This document shows, piece by piece, positions 33,873 through 41,655 of a stretch of DNA of 64,000 nt (positions are counted from its first letter, which is position 1; each line of letters begins with the position of its first letter). The position numbers were made by a program, and so were the translations under genes. The stretch covers positions 9,998-73,997 of the forward strand of contig DAOUJI010000107.1 in assembly GCA_034422875.1 (NCBI GenBank), written 5' to 3'. A model generated the notes under the pieces. That model saw only the letters and a program-made list of their open reading frames with translations. It was not told the origin of the DNA and did not search any database. This stretch comes from DAOUJI01 sp034422875 (GTDB lineage Bacteria > Chloroflexota > Dehalococcoidia > Lucifugimonadales > JAGWBF01).

Positions 33873-34958
33873 TTAGTCAACGTAGGAGTCGACGTCTACG
33901 GCTTGGCCGGTTTCGGCGGCGCGGTAGATGGCCAAGGCCGTCTGCACCGTCTTCTTGGCGAAATGGGCTTCCAGGTCCGGCTGTGTGCCCGCCAGGATGG
34001 AGTTGACGAAGTGCTGGGCCGACCTGTTGAAACCCTCGGACCAGATGTGAGGCACGTCATAGGGGATGGTCTCTGTGCCGGTGACTAAAAGCACCGGCGG
34101 AAGGTCCATGATTTCCCCTGTGCACCGGGTGACGTGTATCACACCCTTGGAACCGTGAATCTCGAAATAGTTGTCGGAGCGGCCAAAGGTGCTGCGGATG
34201 GGCATCTCGTAGCCGAAACTCTCGTCCAGAACGCCCAGACACTCCCGGTCCTTGTACTTCCAGATGGCGGCTATGGGGGCCTCCATGTGCCAGTCCCGTG
34301 CAGCGCCGCCTTCCGTGGGCCTGCGGACGATGCCCTGGACCGTCTCAATCTCACCGATCCATTTCATTGCTGTGGCGAGCTTGTGGACACCGTCGTCGAA
34401 CAACATGCCGCCCGCCGCCAGCGACGGGTCCCTCTTCCAGGCCAAGGGATTGTCGTCCGGCGGGAGAGCCGAGTTCACAACGGAGCCGCCCCTGGTGGTG
34501 TGTATCCGCACCAGTGAAGGCTCTCCAATGGCGCCCTCGTCGATAAGCTCCTTTGCTTTCTCAATAGGAGGGTAGAAGAAGAAGTTCTCTGTGACCCGGT
34601 AGTAGGTGTTGGCCTTCTCGGCGGCGGCGATAATCCGGTCAGCCTCAGCCACGGTGTTGCACATGGGTTTCTGGCACGAGACGTGCTTGCCCGCTTCCAG
34701 CGCCGCCACGACCTGGTCGGCGTGCATGTAGATGGGAGTGAGCAGCTCGATGGCGTCGATGTTGGGGTCGTTGAGCACCTGCTCGAAACTGGGGTAAATC
34801 CGAGGCTCGATTCTCCACTTGCGGGCCTGGTCCGACGCCCTGTCGGTCAGGGGGTCACAGATAGCGTAGACCTCACAATTCGCCTCTTGGAGATACCCTG
34901 GCACATTCATGTTGGATATGCGCCCACAACCCACAATCGCCATACGAACCTTGTCCAT
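33873..34958 (-). CDS. Gfo/Idh/MocA-family NAD(P)-dependent oxidoreductase
   Basis: The protein has 361 residues. The N-terminus RMAIVGCGRISNMNVPGYLQ holds a G-x-G-x-x-type Rossmann turn, and GKHVSCQKPMCNTVAEADRI corresponds to the E/Q-K-P motif of the family. The C-terminal domain has DDGVHKLATAMKWIGEIETV, with a candidate catalytic His. Members oxidise sugars, inositols or related alcohols. It precedes mqnD by 20 bases in reverse order on the same strand, but no pathway link to menaquinone is known. Confidence 0.85.
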   Translation of the reverse strand: MDKVRMAIVGCGRISNMNVPGYLQEANCEVYAICDPLTDRASDQARKWRIEPRIYPSFEQVLNDPNIDAIELLTPIYMHADQVVAALEAGKHVSCQKPMCNTVAEADRIIAAAEKANTYYRVTENFFFYPPIEKAKELIDEGAIGEPSLVRIHTTRGGSVVNSALPPDDNPLAWKRDPSLAAGGMLFDDGVHKLATAMKWIGEIETVQGIVRRPTEGGAARDWHMEAPIAAIWKYKDRECLGVLDESFGYEMPIRSTFGRSDNYFEIHGSKGVIHVTRCTGEIMDLPPVLLVTGTETIPYDVPHIWSEGFNRSAQHFVNSILAGTQPDLEAHFAKKTVQTALAIYRAAETGQAVDVDSYVD

Positions 34959-34978
34959 CTTACGTCCCCCTTTTCACG

Positions 34979-35836
34979 CTATGCGCCGAGGATGTCCCCC
35001 AGTATGTCCAAAGAGGGAACCTCCGAAATGATCCCGCGTTCTTTGGCCTTGGAGTACATGGTCTCAAGGGCCTTTGCACCCTCCTGTCCCATGTTGACCG
35101 TGTCCTCATTAACGTACATCTTGACGAATCGGCGGCAGGTCTCCCTGTCGATGCCCCGGCCAAAAGGCAGGGAATAGTCAACCGCGTCGTCTTCGTGGTC
35201 CAGTGCGTACTTTATGGAGGAGCCAAAAGCCTCGGTGACCCGCAGGCTGGCGTCCTCTCCCAGCCTCCTGTGCACCACGTCGATGCCCAGAGGAATAGGC
35301 AGCCCCGTGTCTCTGCCCCATTCGACGCCCAGGTCCATCAGGTTTGTGAATCCCTGGGACTGCCAGGTTATCTGCCCTTCGTGGATGATGAGGCCGGCAT
35401 CCACCTCGCCCGATTTGACGGCGTCTCCTACTGCGTCGAAGTTAAGGAACACGGGCTCAAAAGGCCGTTCGAGATATATTCTGAGAAGCAGATAGGCGGT
35501 GGTGTAGGGGCCAGGGATGCCGATTCTCTTGCCCTCCAGGTCGGCAAGGCTACCAGGGCCGCCAGAGCCTTTCCCCAAGAGAATAGGCCCGTAGTTCCGT
35601 CCGATGGATGAGCCGCACACCATGATGCGGTACTGGTCGGCGACCATGGGGTAGGAGGCTGCGGAGATGGCTGTCACCTCAAGCTCACCCTGGAGCGCCC
35701 GCTTGTTGAGGGACTCAATGTCCTCAAGGACCTGCTCGACCCGGAAGCCGTCGATGGTCACCTTGCCCGCTGCAAAGGCGTAGAACATGAAAGCGTCGTC
35801 GGCGTCGGGGCTGTGTCCTATGCGCAAAGTCTCCAT
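34979..35836 (-). CDS. mqnD: 1,4-dihydroxy-6-naphthoate synthase (MqnD family)
   Basis: MqnD makes 1,4-dihydroxy-6-naphthoate from cyclic dehypoxanthine futalosine. ATG 35836 (METLRIGHSPDADDAFMFYA) was taken as the start because the family begins there, giving 285 residues; the frame is open for 72 more codons that look non-coding. The middle has IGIPGPYTTAYLLLRIYL and DAGLIIHEGQITW, typical of the family. It lies divergently from the MTHFR-like gene, and 35837-36002 should hold both promoters. Confidence 0.9.
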   Translation of the reverse strand: METLRIGHSPDADDAFMFYAFAAGKVTIDGFRVEQVLEDIESLNKRALQGELEVTAISAASYPMVADQYRIMVCGSSIGRNYGPILLGKGSGGPGSLADLEGKRIGIPGPYTTAYLLLRIYLERPFEPVFLNFDAVGDAVKSGEVDAGLIIHEGQITWQSQGFTNLMDLGVEWGRDTGLPIPLGIDVVHRRLGEDASLRVTEAFGSSIKYALDHEDDAVDYSLPFGRGIDRETCRRFVKMYVNEDTVNMGQEGAKALETMYSKAKERGIISEVPSLDILGDILGA

Positions 35837-36002
35837 GAATCGTCTCGAACGGGGCCGCTCAAGTATATGGCATGGGGCTATGGGAGTAAAGGAGCGCGGC
35901 TGACAGCGACTCTGACGCCGTGCTAAGATTCCTAATCCGCCGAGCAGGGCCGCAGCCAGCGGGACCTCACGGCAGACCTCTCCCTTCGGGGGGGTTACGT
36001 TA

Positions 36003-36866
36003 ATGAAAGTCACCGATCTCACAGCCAGCCGGGGCGACCAGCCTGTTTTCATCTGCGACTTCTCCCCGCCCAGGTTTGCCGACTGGAACGTAGTCCAGCG
36101 GGCGGCGGAGCTAAGCGCCGACTTCTTGTGCGTGGCCTACAACCCCGGTAAAGCCGTGCGGGTGGACTCTGCCATGCTGGCGTCGGCGATAAAGACTCAC
36201 ACTGGGAAGGAGACCGTCTTCAACCTGGCCACCCGGGACATGAACAGACTGGCCCTGCAGACCCATCTGCTGGGCGCCCAGATGCTAGGGCTGGAAAACG
36301 TGGTGGCGGTCAAGGGCGACGACTTCACCCCGCGTGACCTGGAACGGGTCAGACCTGTGGATGACTACCTGCCCACGGAGCTGATACGGGGCGCTGCAAC
36401 CCTTAACCAGGGGGTGGACTTCAGAGGTTCCCAGCTAAGGGCGCCAACGGATCTGTGTGTCGGCGCCTCCATCGACCTGGGGCGTGGTGTCCAAAAGGAG
36501 GCCGCCCTGGCCCACCGCAAAGTCCAGGCAGGCGCCCAGTTCTTCATCACCCAGCCAGTTTTCAGCATGGCCGAGATAGACGCCTTCCATGCCGCATACC
36601 GGGAAGCCGCTGGTCATGAAATGGAAGTCCCAGTGTTTTTCGGGCTTCAGGTGATGATACAGGGAGGTGTGGTCTTTTCAGGGGTGCCGGAGAGCGTTCG
36701 GGACGAGTTGGACAGGGGCAGAGACGGCTCGGACATGGCACTGGAACTCCTCAGCTCCTTCACAGAGAACGGTGTGAACCGCATCTATCTGGTGCCTCCA
36801 ATACTCAAAGGCGGGGCCAGGGACTATCCCGCGGCCCAGCGGGTGCTAGACGGGTTCTACGGGTAG
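36003..36866 (+). CDS. Methylenetetrahydrofolate reductase-like protein
   Basis: The protein has 287 residues, a single TIM barrel like MetF. The blocks are FICDFSPPRFADWN, FNLATRDMNRLALQTHLLGA followed by NVVAVKGDDF, and GAQFFITQPVFSM, all seen in bacterial MTHFR-type flavoproteins. It may reduce methylenetetrahydrofolate or be one of the divergent relatives of unknown substrate. The N-terminal segment lacks the usual H-x-S-F-E-F/P-P-(K/R) block and has FICDFSPPR instead. The start ATG follows GGGGGGTTACGTTA. Confidence 0.8.
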   Translation: MKVTDLTASRGDQPVFICDFSPPRFADWNVVQRAAELSADFLCVAYNPGKAVRVDSAMLASAIKTHTGKETVFNLATRDMNRLALQTHLLGAQMLGLENVVAVKGDDFTPRDLERVRPVDDYLPTELIRGAATLNQGVDFRGSQLRAPTDLCVGASIDLGRGVQKEAALAHRKVQAGAQFFITQPVFSMAEIDAFHAAYREAAGHEMEVPVFFGLQVMIQGGVVFSGVPESVRDELDRGRDGSDMALELLSSFTENGVNRIYLVPPILKGGARDYPAAQRVLDGFYG

Positions 36867-36910
36867 CCCGAACTTACAACAACTGCATTAACAACAAGAG
36901 AGGTGCAACT

Positions 36911-37393
36911 ATGGCGTCGCTACAGGAAGAAGTTGGGCAACAGCTCGCGGAAAAAGGACTCAAAATCGCGGTGGCTGAAGCCTGCACCGGCGGGCTGGTG
37001 GGCTCCAAGATTATCAGCGTGCCCGGTAGTTCCAAGTATTTCATCGGCGGGGTAATCGCCTACACCGGCGGCTCCAAGACCAAGGTGCTTGGGGTCTCCC
37101 AGGAAGTCATGGACACCGAGGGCTCGGTCAGTCCTAAGACTGCCGTAGCGATGGCGGAGAGGGCATGGAGGCTCATGGAAGCCGACGTAGGAGTCTCGAC
37201 CACGGGAGTCGCAGGGCCCGGTCCAGGCAGACCGGGCTTCCCGGTGGGACTGTTTTACATCGGGCTATCCGCTGCCGACGGCTATGAGGCTTCCAGGGAA
37301 CTGCGTTGGAACGATGACCGGAACGGGAACCGGGACCGGACAGCCGACGCGGTGTTGGAAATGGTCAAGGAATACCTGGCCCAGAAGAGCTGA
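36911..37393 (+). CDS. CinA C-terminal domain protein (nicotinamide-nucleotide amidase-like)
   Basis: The protein has 160 residues. It contains VAEACTGGLVGSKIISVPGS, YFIGGVIAYTGGSKTKVLGV and GVAGPGPGRPGFPVGL, the PncC/CinA-C core that deamidates nicotinamide mononucleotide. The N-terminal MoCF-like domain of full CinA is absent, as in stand-alone PncC. GAGAGGTGCAACT precedes the ATG. Its immediate neighbour is the MTHFR-like gene 44 bases upstream. Confidence 0.87.
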   Translation: MASLQEEVGQQLAEKGLKIAVAEACTGGLVGSKIISVPGSSKYFIGGVIAYTGGSKTKVLGVSQEVMDTEGSVSPKTAVAMAERAWRLMEADVGVSTTGVAGPGPGRPGFPVGLFYIGLSAADGYEASRELRWNDDRNGNRDRTADAVLEMVKEYLAQKS

Positions 37394-37440
37394 CGGTAGA
37401 GCCGATTTCTCGTATTGCACGCGAAGACCTTTGGACAACT

Positions 37441-37620
37441 GGTAGGGGCAACCCTCGTGGTTGCCCTGTTCCCCGACTGGACGACACCTTTGGGCGACCA
37501 CAAGAGTCGCCCCTACAGGTTTCGCTGGCGGTCCGTGGCGCCCCATCGCCGCCTTCTCTCGACGGTGGAGAAGGGACAATATGCCCCCTCTCCCAGGGGA
37601 GAGGGTTGGGGTGAGGGTAT
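37441..37620. repeat. Cluster of dispersed repeats after the CinA-C gene
   Basis: 37441-37475 has GGTAGGGGCAACC facing GGTTGCCC. 37492-37516 has GGGCGACC facing GTCGCCCCTAC. 37583-37620 has CCCCTCTCCC facing GGGAGAGGG followed by TTGGGGTGAGGG. All are relatives of repeats elsewhere in the window. The gap 37394-37634 otherwise holds no gene. Confidence 0.7.
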
Positions 37621-37634
37621 GACCCTCCCCTAGG

Positions 37635-38570
37635 CTAGGCCGGAGCCTCTTCTCCGCCGCCGCCGTACACTTCCGCAACCGGCGCTGGGCGACCCTCATC
37701 GGCTGCTAGAGCCGTGCCCATCGCCAGAATGGCAACCTCTATCTGGCTGTCATCGGGTTGGCGCGTCGTGAGCTTCTGCAGCGTTAGCCCTGGAATGGCG
37801 AACAGTTGCGTTATCGGGTTGTCCCGATGCGCGCCGCTGAACCGTATGACCTCATAGCTCAGGGCGGCAATGATGGGAATAAAAATCACCCGCGAAGTAA
37901 TCAACCACCAGAGAGGTTCTCTGCCCAGAAAGGCAAACACCAGAATGGCCACCACCGCTACGGTGAGAAGGAAGGCTGTCCCGCACCTGGGATGGGCCGT
38001 GGGGAATTGGCGCACGTGCTCTACGTCCAGAGGAAGGCCCGCCTCATGAGTGTGGACAGCCATGTGCTCTGCGCCGTGATACGCGAAAACCCGGCGTATG
38101 TCGGGCATGAGTCCTATCAGCCCTATATACCCTACCAGCAGGATCAACCGAATCACGCCTTCGATGAGGTTGACCAGAGGGTCGGACGAGAAGACGTCTT
38201 CCAGTGGGCGTGTTGCGAAAAGGGGCGTGAGAAAGAAGATGCCTATGCCGAGAGCCAGTGAGAAAGCAATCACTATGGCCATCGTCCATTTCGACACTTC
38301 TTCCTGGCCGTCGGTCTGGTCCTCCACGGCAATGAGCGCCGACTTGTTGAGGGCCTTGATTCCCAGGCTCAGGGTTTCGATGAGGACCAGAATGCCCCGT
38401 ATCAGGGGGACCTGGCGGAGCTTACCGGTGTATATCTGGCTTAACGGCTCGGACAGGGTGTGTATCTGCCCGTCGATCCGCCTTACTGCGAGGCTGTAAT
38501 GACGGCGACCCCGTATCATCACGCCTTCGATGACCGCCTGACCGCCGTAGAAAAATGGTTGCTGAGACAA
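37635..38570 (-). CDS. DUF1385 membrane protein
   Basis: The protein has 311 residues. It starts FFYGGQAVIEGVMIRGRRHY and continues with AVRRIDG, the family signature, then VPLIRGILVLIETLSLGIKA. About four to five hydrophobic segments follow, including MAIVIAFSLALGIGIFFL and AFLLTVAVVAILVFAFL, and the motif YHGAEHMAVHTHEAG with several His. The function is unknown; the family is widely found next to rpmE and prfA. Here rpmE precedes it, but prfA is absent. It ends in Gly/Glu-rich sequence. Confidence 0.85.
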   Translation of the reverse strand: MSQQPFFYGGQAVIEGVMIRGRRHYSLAVRRIDGQIHTLSEPLSQIYTGKLRQVPLIRGILVLIETLSLGIKALNKSALIAVEDQTDGQEEVSKWTMAIVIAFSLALGIGIFFLTPLFATRPLEDVFSSDPLVNLIEGVIRLILLVGYIGLIGLMPDIRRVFAYHGAEHMAVHTHEAGLPLDVEHVRQFPTAHPRCGTAFLLTVAVVAILVFAFLGREPLWWLITSRVIFIPIIAALSYEVIRFSGAHRDNPITQLFAIPGLTLQKLTTRQPDDSQIEVAILAMGTALAADEGRPAPVAEVYGGGGEEAPA

Positions 38571-38611
38571 GCTCGGCTCCTATGCTCCTACCGAGAAGGA
38601 CCTTGCCGTTA

Positions 38612-38690
38612 CACCCTCTCCACCCGGGAGAGGGCGCTTCCATACATGACCGCAAACCCTGGATTCCGGCCTGCGCCGGAATGACGGAAG
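38612..38690. repeat. Dispersed repeats between DUF1385 and rpmE
   Basis: 38612-38634 has CACCCTCTCC facing GGGAGAGGG. 38658-38690 has TGGATTCCGGC and GCCGGAATGACGG, a further inverted repeat. No gene was found in 38571-38761. Confidence 0.6.
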
Positions 38691-38761
38691 TTGAGTAGAG
38701 GTCTCCCAAGGGGAAAAGGCGAAGTCGCCGTCAATTTGCATAGGAACGGCCGGGGGGCGAC

Positions 38762-38962
38762 CTACTCCATCTTGAAGCGGCGCCTCAGCCTTTCGATGCG
38801 ACCCTCGGTGTCGACGACGCGCTGCTGCCCCGTGTAGAAGGGATGGCAGCGGCTGCATATCTCAACTCTCAGGGCGCCTTTGGTGGCCGCCGTTTGAAAC
38901 ACATTGCCGCATGAGCAGGTGATTGTTGCGGCCTCGAAATTAGGGTGGATTTCCTTCTTCAT
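38762..38962 (-). CDS. rpmE: 50S ribosomal protein L31
   Basis: The 66-residue protein starts MKKEIHPNFEAATITCSCGN and has a second Cys pair in VEICSRCHPFYTGQQRVVDT, so it is the zinc-binding (C+) form of L31. It assembles into the large subunit. It follows rpmA and rplU on the same strand and precedes DUF1385, a typical neighbourhood. Confidence 0.95.
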   Translation of the reverse strand: MKKEIHPNFEAATITCSCGNVFQTAATKGALRVEICSRCHPFYTGQQRVVDTEGRIERLRRRFKME

Positions 38963-38981
38963 GTCGCTGTCCTGTTGGCGC

Positions 38982-39239
38982 CTAGCTGGCGGGATACACG
39001 CTGGCCCGTTTTCGGTCCTTGGTGTCCCATTCGAATTTCACTCTTCCGTCTATGAGGGAGTACAGTGTGAAGTCACGTCCGAGCCCTACGTTGCGGCCGG
39101 GCCTGATGCGGGTGCCCCGCTGCCGGACGATAATGGAGCCGCCTCTGACCTGTTGCCCGTCGTAACGCTTTACGCCCAGCATCTTGGGTTTGCTGTCGCG
39201 GCCGTTTCTGGAGCTTCCTCCGGCCTTCTTATGAGCCAT
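38982..39239 (-). CDS. rpmA: 50S ribosomal protein L27
   Basis: The 85-residue protein has the L27 hallmark N-terminus (MAHKKAGGSSRNGRDSKPKM), LGVKRYDGQQVRGGSIIVRQ and RGTRIRPGRNVGLGRDFTL. It reaches toward the peptidyl-transferase centre in the ribosome. Its ATG overlaps the end of rplU by 11 bases, so translation is coupled. Confidence 0.96.
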   Translation of the reverse strand: MAHKKAGGSSRNGRDSKPKMLGVKRYDGQQVRGGSIIVRQRGTRIRPGRNVGLGRDFTLYSLIDGRVKFEWDTKDRKRASVYPAS

Positions 39240-39789
39240 TGTCGCTCTCCTCTTCGCCGTCAGCCTCGTCGGAGGCTTCCTCTGCGTCTTCTTCTATATC
39301 GTCGTCCTCAACCGTTTCGTCGTCGGACGTTTCTTCGTCCGCGAGCTCCTCTTCGGTCTCTTCGGCCTCGTCTACCGGTTCCTCCAGGGCCTCGGCCTCA
39401 TCAACCGGCTGCTCCGGTTCCACGTCTTCGGGCACAACCACTTCATCAAGCGCTGGAATTCCCACGTCCTCGCCGTCCAGCATGATGGCCGTGATTGCCA
39501 GCCTGGTGTACGGCTGCCGGTGGCCCCGCTTGACCCTGTAGCGCACCTTACGCTTGTACTTGAAGACGATGATCTTGTCATCTTTAATCTGGTCCTGGAC
39601 GTTTGCCAGCACGGAAGCGTTCTCGACCACGGGTGCGCCCAGTACGATGCCGTCGTCCTTGGATACAGCCAGGATGTCCCCCAGCTCAATGGACGACCCC
39701 GGCTCCACCGGAAGCTTGTCCACGTCGATAACGTCCCCAGGGCGGACCCTGTACTGTTTCCCACCGGATTTTAATATTGCATAAGCCAT
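39229..39789 (-). CDS. rplU: 50S ribosomal protein L21 with long acidic C-terminal tail
   Basis: L21 binds 23S rRNA. Residues 1-103 form the normal protein (MAYAILKSGGKQYRVRPGDV, then KYKRKVRYRVKRGHRQPYT). Residues from about 117 to 186 are an extra tail made mostly of Glu and Asp, about 80 residues beyond the family's usual length. The start is ATG 39789, where the conserved MAYAILKSGGKQY begins; an open extension upstream is ignored. A near-consensus promoter lies just before it, and rpmA overlaps its end. Confidence 0.95.
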   Translation of the reverse strand: MAYAILKSGGKQYRVRPGDVIDVDKLPVEPGSSIELGDILAVSKDDGIVLGAPVVENASVLANVQDQIKDDKIIVFKYKRKVRYRVKRGHRQPYTRLAITAIMLDGEDVGIPALDEVVVPEDVEPEQPVDEAEALEEPVDEAEETEEELADEETSDDETVEDDDIEEDAEEASDEADGEEESDNGS

Positions 39790-39806
39790 GTTATCCCCAA
39801 CTGGGT

Positions 39807-39836
39807 ATTGTATGCGCCGTCCAAAGGGAGTGTCAA
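39807..39836 (-). promoter_or_regulatory. Promoter of the rplU-rpmA genes
   Basis: On the minus strand TTGACA (forward 39831-39836) and TACAAT (forward 39807-39812) are 18 bases apart. The -35 is perfect and the -10 matches at five of six. The leader would be about 10 bases. The IS1-family element ends 19 bases upstream of the -35 and leaves the promoter intact. Confidence 0.75.
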
Positions 39837-39854
39837 CAAAACCGGACACCGGGT

Positions 39855-40756
39855 GGTGACTCAGTTTGAATTAATCTCTTTCAAAATCCACTCGAACCCA
39901 TATTGCTTGTCCACCAAGCCAGCCGCCTGAGCGGGCGTCTGTTTCAATGTCTTGTGAATCCTACAGAAGTTGTACCAGCCGAAATAGAGGGCCAGAGCGT
40001 GACAGTGGTTTTCCAGCTTCTTACAAAAAGCGTTGGTGAGTCGGGTGTGCCGACGTAGGGACATGCGGGTTGTTAGATTGTGTCGCTCAACGTGGGAAGT
40101 GCTTATGTCCTCTTGGGCCGGATTCCCGACAACCCGAACCCTCTTTGCACTTACGCAATAAGCGGGGCTATAACGACCGCTGGGAATCGACGGACCCGCC
40201 CCGTAGAGCTTCACCAGGTGGCCGTAGTCCACGTATCCCTCGAAAGCTCCCTCTACGGCTTCTAGGTAGGCCCTGTAGCCGTCTGTGGTCAACTGGACAC
40301 GGTTGGCAAGCCGTTCTCTCAAATCATCCATGAATTCAATGGCGTAGCCGCCGTCCCTGCCAGGGCTGACAAGCCAAGAGATTATGAGCTTGGAGTCGCT
40401 GTCCAGGCCCGTCCATGTCCAAACATCCCCTGCTCCCTCTGGAGCGGCGTCCGAACGGTCTACGTTCTTGGCCTTGGCGTAGCAGAAACTCCAGATTTCG
40501 TCACATTGGACACGGCTGGCGTGGACGTCCCGCACACGCTCATTGTGGATGCGTTCACAGGCAATGCCAGCGTCAACTAGGAGCTTGGTGACGGTGTTTA
40601 TGGAGACTCCAACCACACGGGAGATTGACCGCATGGAAGAGCCTTCGACCAACATGTTGAGTATCTGAATCCGCTTGTGTTCAGGCAGTTTGTTCATGCC
40701 TGAAGCATATAGTATTCACGAGCAATTGGCAAGCATTTAGGTCAGATTGAGTAAGG
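39855..40756 (-). mobile_element. IS1-family insertion sequence
   Basis: The transposase gene is bracketed by imperfect inverted ends: GGTGACTCAGTTTGAATTA at 39855-39873 and, read inward from the other side, CCTTACTCAATCTGACCTA at 40756-40738. They agree at about two thirds of positions. No target-site duplication was seen at the flanks, so the exact ends are approximate. The element lies just upstream of rplU. Confidence 0.7.
39861..40697 (-). CDS. IS1-family transposase
   Basis: The protein has 278 residues. The N-terminus has a helix-turn-helix (GSSMRSISRVVGVSINTVTK). The DDE catalytic residues can be placed at QCDEIWSF, LTTDGYRAYLEA and SHVERHNLTTRM. Near the end are ALYFGWYNFCRIHKTLKQTP and AQAAGL, common in single-frame IS1-like transposases. 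No frameshift is present. The stop codon overlaps the left terminal repeat. Confidence 0.88.
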   Translation of the reverse strand: MNKLPEHKRIQILNMLVEGSSMRSISRVVGVSINTVTKLLVDAGIACERIHNERVRDVHASRVQCDEIWSFCYAKAKNVDRSDAAPEGAGDVWTWTGLDSDSKLIISWLVSPGRDGGYAIEFMDDLRERLANRVQLTTDGYRAYLEAVEGAFEGYVDYGHLVKLYGAGPSIPSGRYSPAYCVSAKRVRVVGNPAQEDISTSHVERHNLTTRMSLRRHTRLTNAFCKKLENHCHALALYFGWYNFCRIHKTLKQTPAQAAGLVDKQYGFEWILKEINSN

Positions 40757-40787
40757 TGTTAAAAACACTAGGTGAACTTGCACCTAG
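40757..40787 (-). terminator. Rho-independent terminator of the DUF4258-DUF2283 gene
   Basis: CTAGGTG at 40768-40774 pairs with CACCTAG at 40781-40787 around a 6-base loop. On the minus strand the hairpin is followed by TGTTTTTAAC. It lies 17 bases past the stop codon of the gene at 40804-41274. Confidence 0.7.
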
Positions 40788-40803
40788 GGTTTTGGGTGAC
40801 AAG

Positions 40804-41274
40804 TTACTCTACGACTTGTATATCCAAGCTGATGAGAATCTTGCGAATCGTTTCGGGATGGGGAAGGTCCTTAAGAATCACCCCTTTGCTAACATTGTGC
40901 AAACTGACTCCAATGGGATGGCCAGGATTAAGAGAATAGTCTATGATTCGGTCGTCATCCAACTCCTCTGCATAGCCAGCCGTCCCCGACTCGAATTCAA
41001 TCAACACAGAATCAATCTCGTCGCTCTTCATTATCGTTATCATCGCTACCTTCTTGGTGTGTCTGAGAGTGTGTGTGTATACGTCTCTGATGCGTCTATC
41101 ACCATCTGTTTGAATTTTCACTACCCGACCGTCTGGGAGTCGACCACGGTATATCATTGTACTGTCGGACCCATATGACGGATTCCAGTGACTTAGACCG
41201 TACTCCATTTGGTCTCTTGTAATGCCAAACTTATCCATCCGCCTCTGGATATACTCATTGATCTCTACCGCCAA
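40804..41274 (-). CDS. DUF4258-like/DUF2283 fusion protein (putative toxin-antitoxin type)
   Basis: The protein has 156 residues. Residues about 5-80 (INEYIQRRMDKFGITRDQME, then STMIYRGRLPDGRVVKIQTD) resemble DUF4258, a small BrnT/RelE-like fold. Residues about 95-150 (VLIEFESGTAGYAEELDDDR, then GHPIGVSLHNVSKG) match DUF2283. The two domains are usually encoded by neighbouring genes of a suspected toxin-antitoxin system; here they are in one chain. The gene is A+T-rich, lies beside an IS1-family element and has its own terminator. Confidence 0.68.
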   Translation of the reverse strand: MAVEINEYIQRRMDKFGITRDQMEYGLSHWNPSYGSDSTMIYRGRLPDGRVVKIQTDGDRRIRDVYTHTLRHTKKVAMITIMKSDEIDSVLIEFESGTAGYAEELDDDRIIDYSLNPGHPIGVSLHNVSKGVILKDLPHPETIRKILISLDIQVVE

Positions 41275-41424
41275 CGGACATTCACCACTTCACCAAGAAT
41301 GATATCGTTACCCCAGCTTTTAATCTCTCCCCCTTTCTCAGTGGCAGTTCAAAAAGTGCTATACCCCGCTGACACAGAGTGTGGTTCAGGTTGAATCCGA
41401 CGCCAGCACAGCCAGTTTTCGATG

Positions 41425-41655
41425 TTAGGCAGTCTTTTTGCCGCTACCCCATCGGGCACGAGCCGCATTACGGGCTATGTCGGAGCGTTGCTGAGGAGTC
41501 AGGGATTTGGCGCGGGCCTTGCCACCAACTAGACCGCCGTCACGCCGCTTAGAGGGTGTATCCTCTTTCAATTCACCGGTTGCTATCTTCGCCACCTTAA
41601 CGGCGGCTCCTACGGTGTCTGCTGAGCGTCTCTCTCCTTGCGGTCCTCTGACCAT
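41425..41655 (-). CDS. Small basic protein with GGKARAKSLT motif
   Basis: The protein has 76 residues from ATG 41655, chosen because AAGGAGG lies 9 bases upstream. The C-terminus GGLVGGKARAKSLTPQQRSD followed by IARNAARARWG is a recurring ending in small bacterial proteins of unknown function, sometimes labelled RNA-binding. The N-terminus is VRGPQGERRSADTVGAAVKV. It is rich in Lys and Arg and would bind nucleic acid easily. The function is not known. Confidence 0.6.
   Translation of the reverse strand: MVRGPQGERRSADTVGAAVKVAKIATGELKEDTPSKRRDGGLVGGKARAKSLTPQQRSDIARNAARARWGSGKKTA

Noticed and set aside
39840..40770. Target-site duplication for the IS1-family element
   Set aside because: No 8-9-base match was found outside the terminal repeats, possibly because the ends are not exactly defined.
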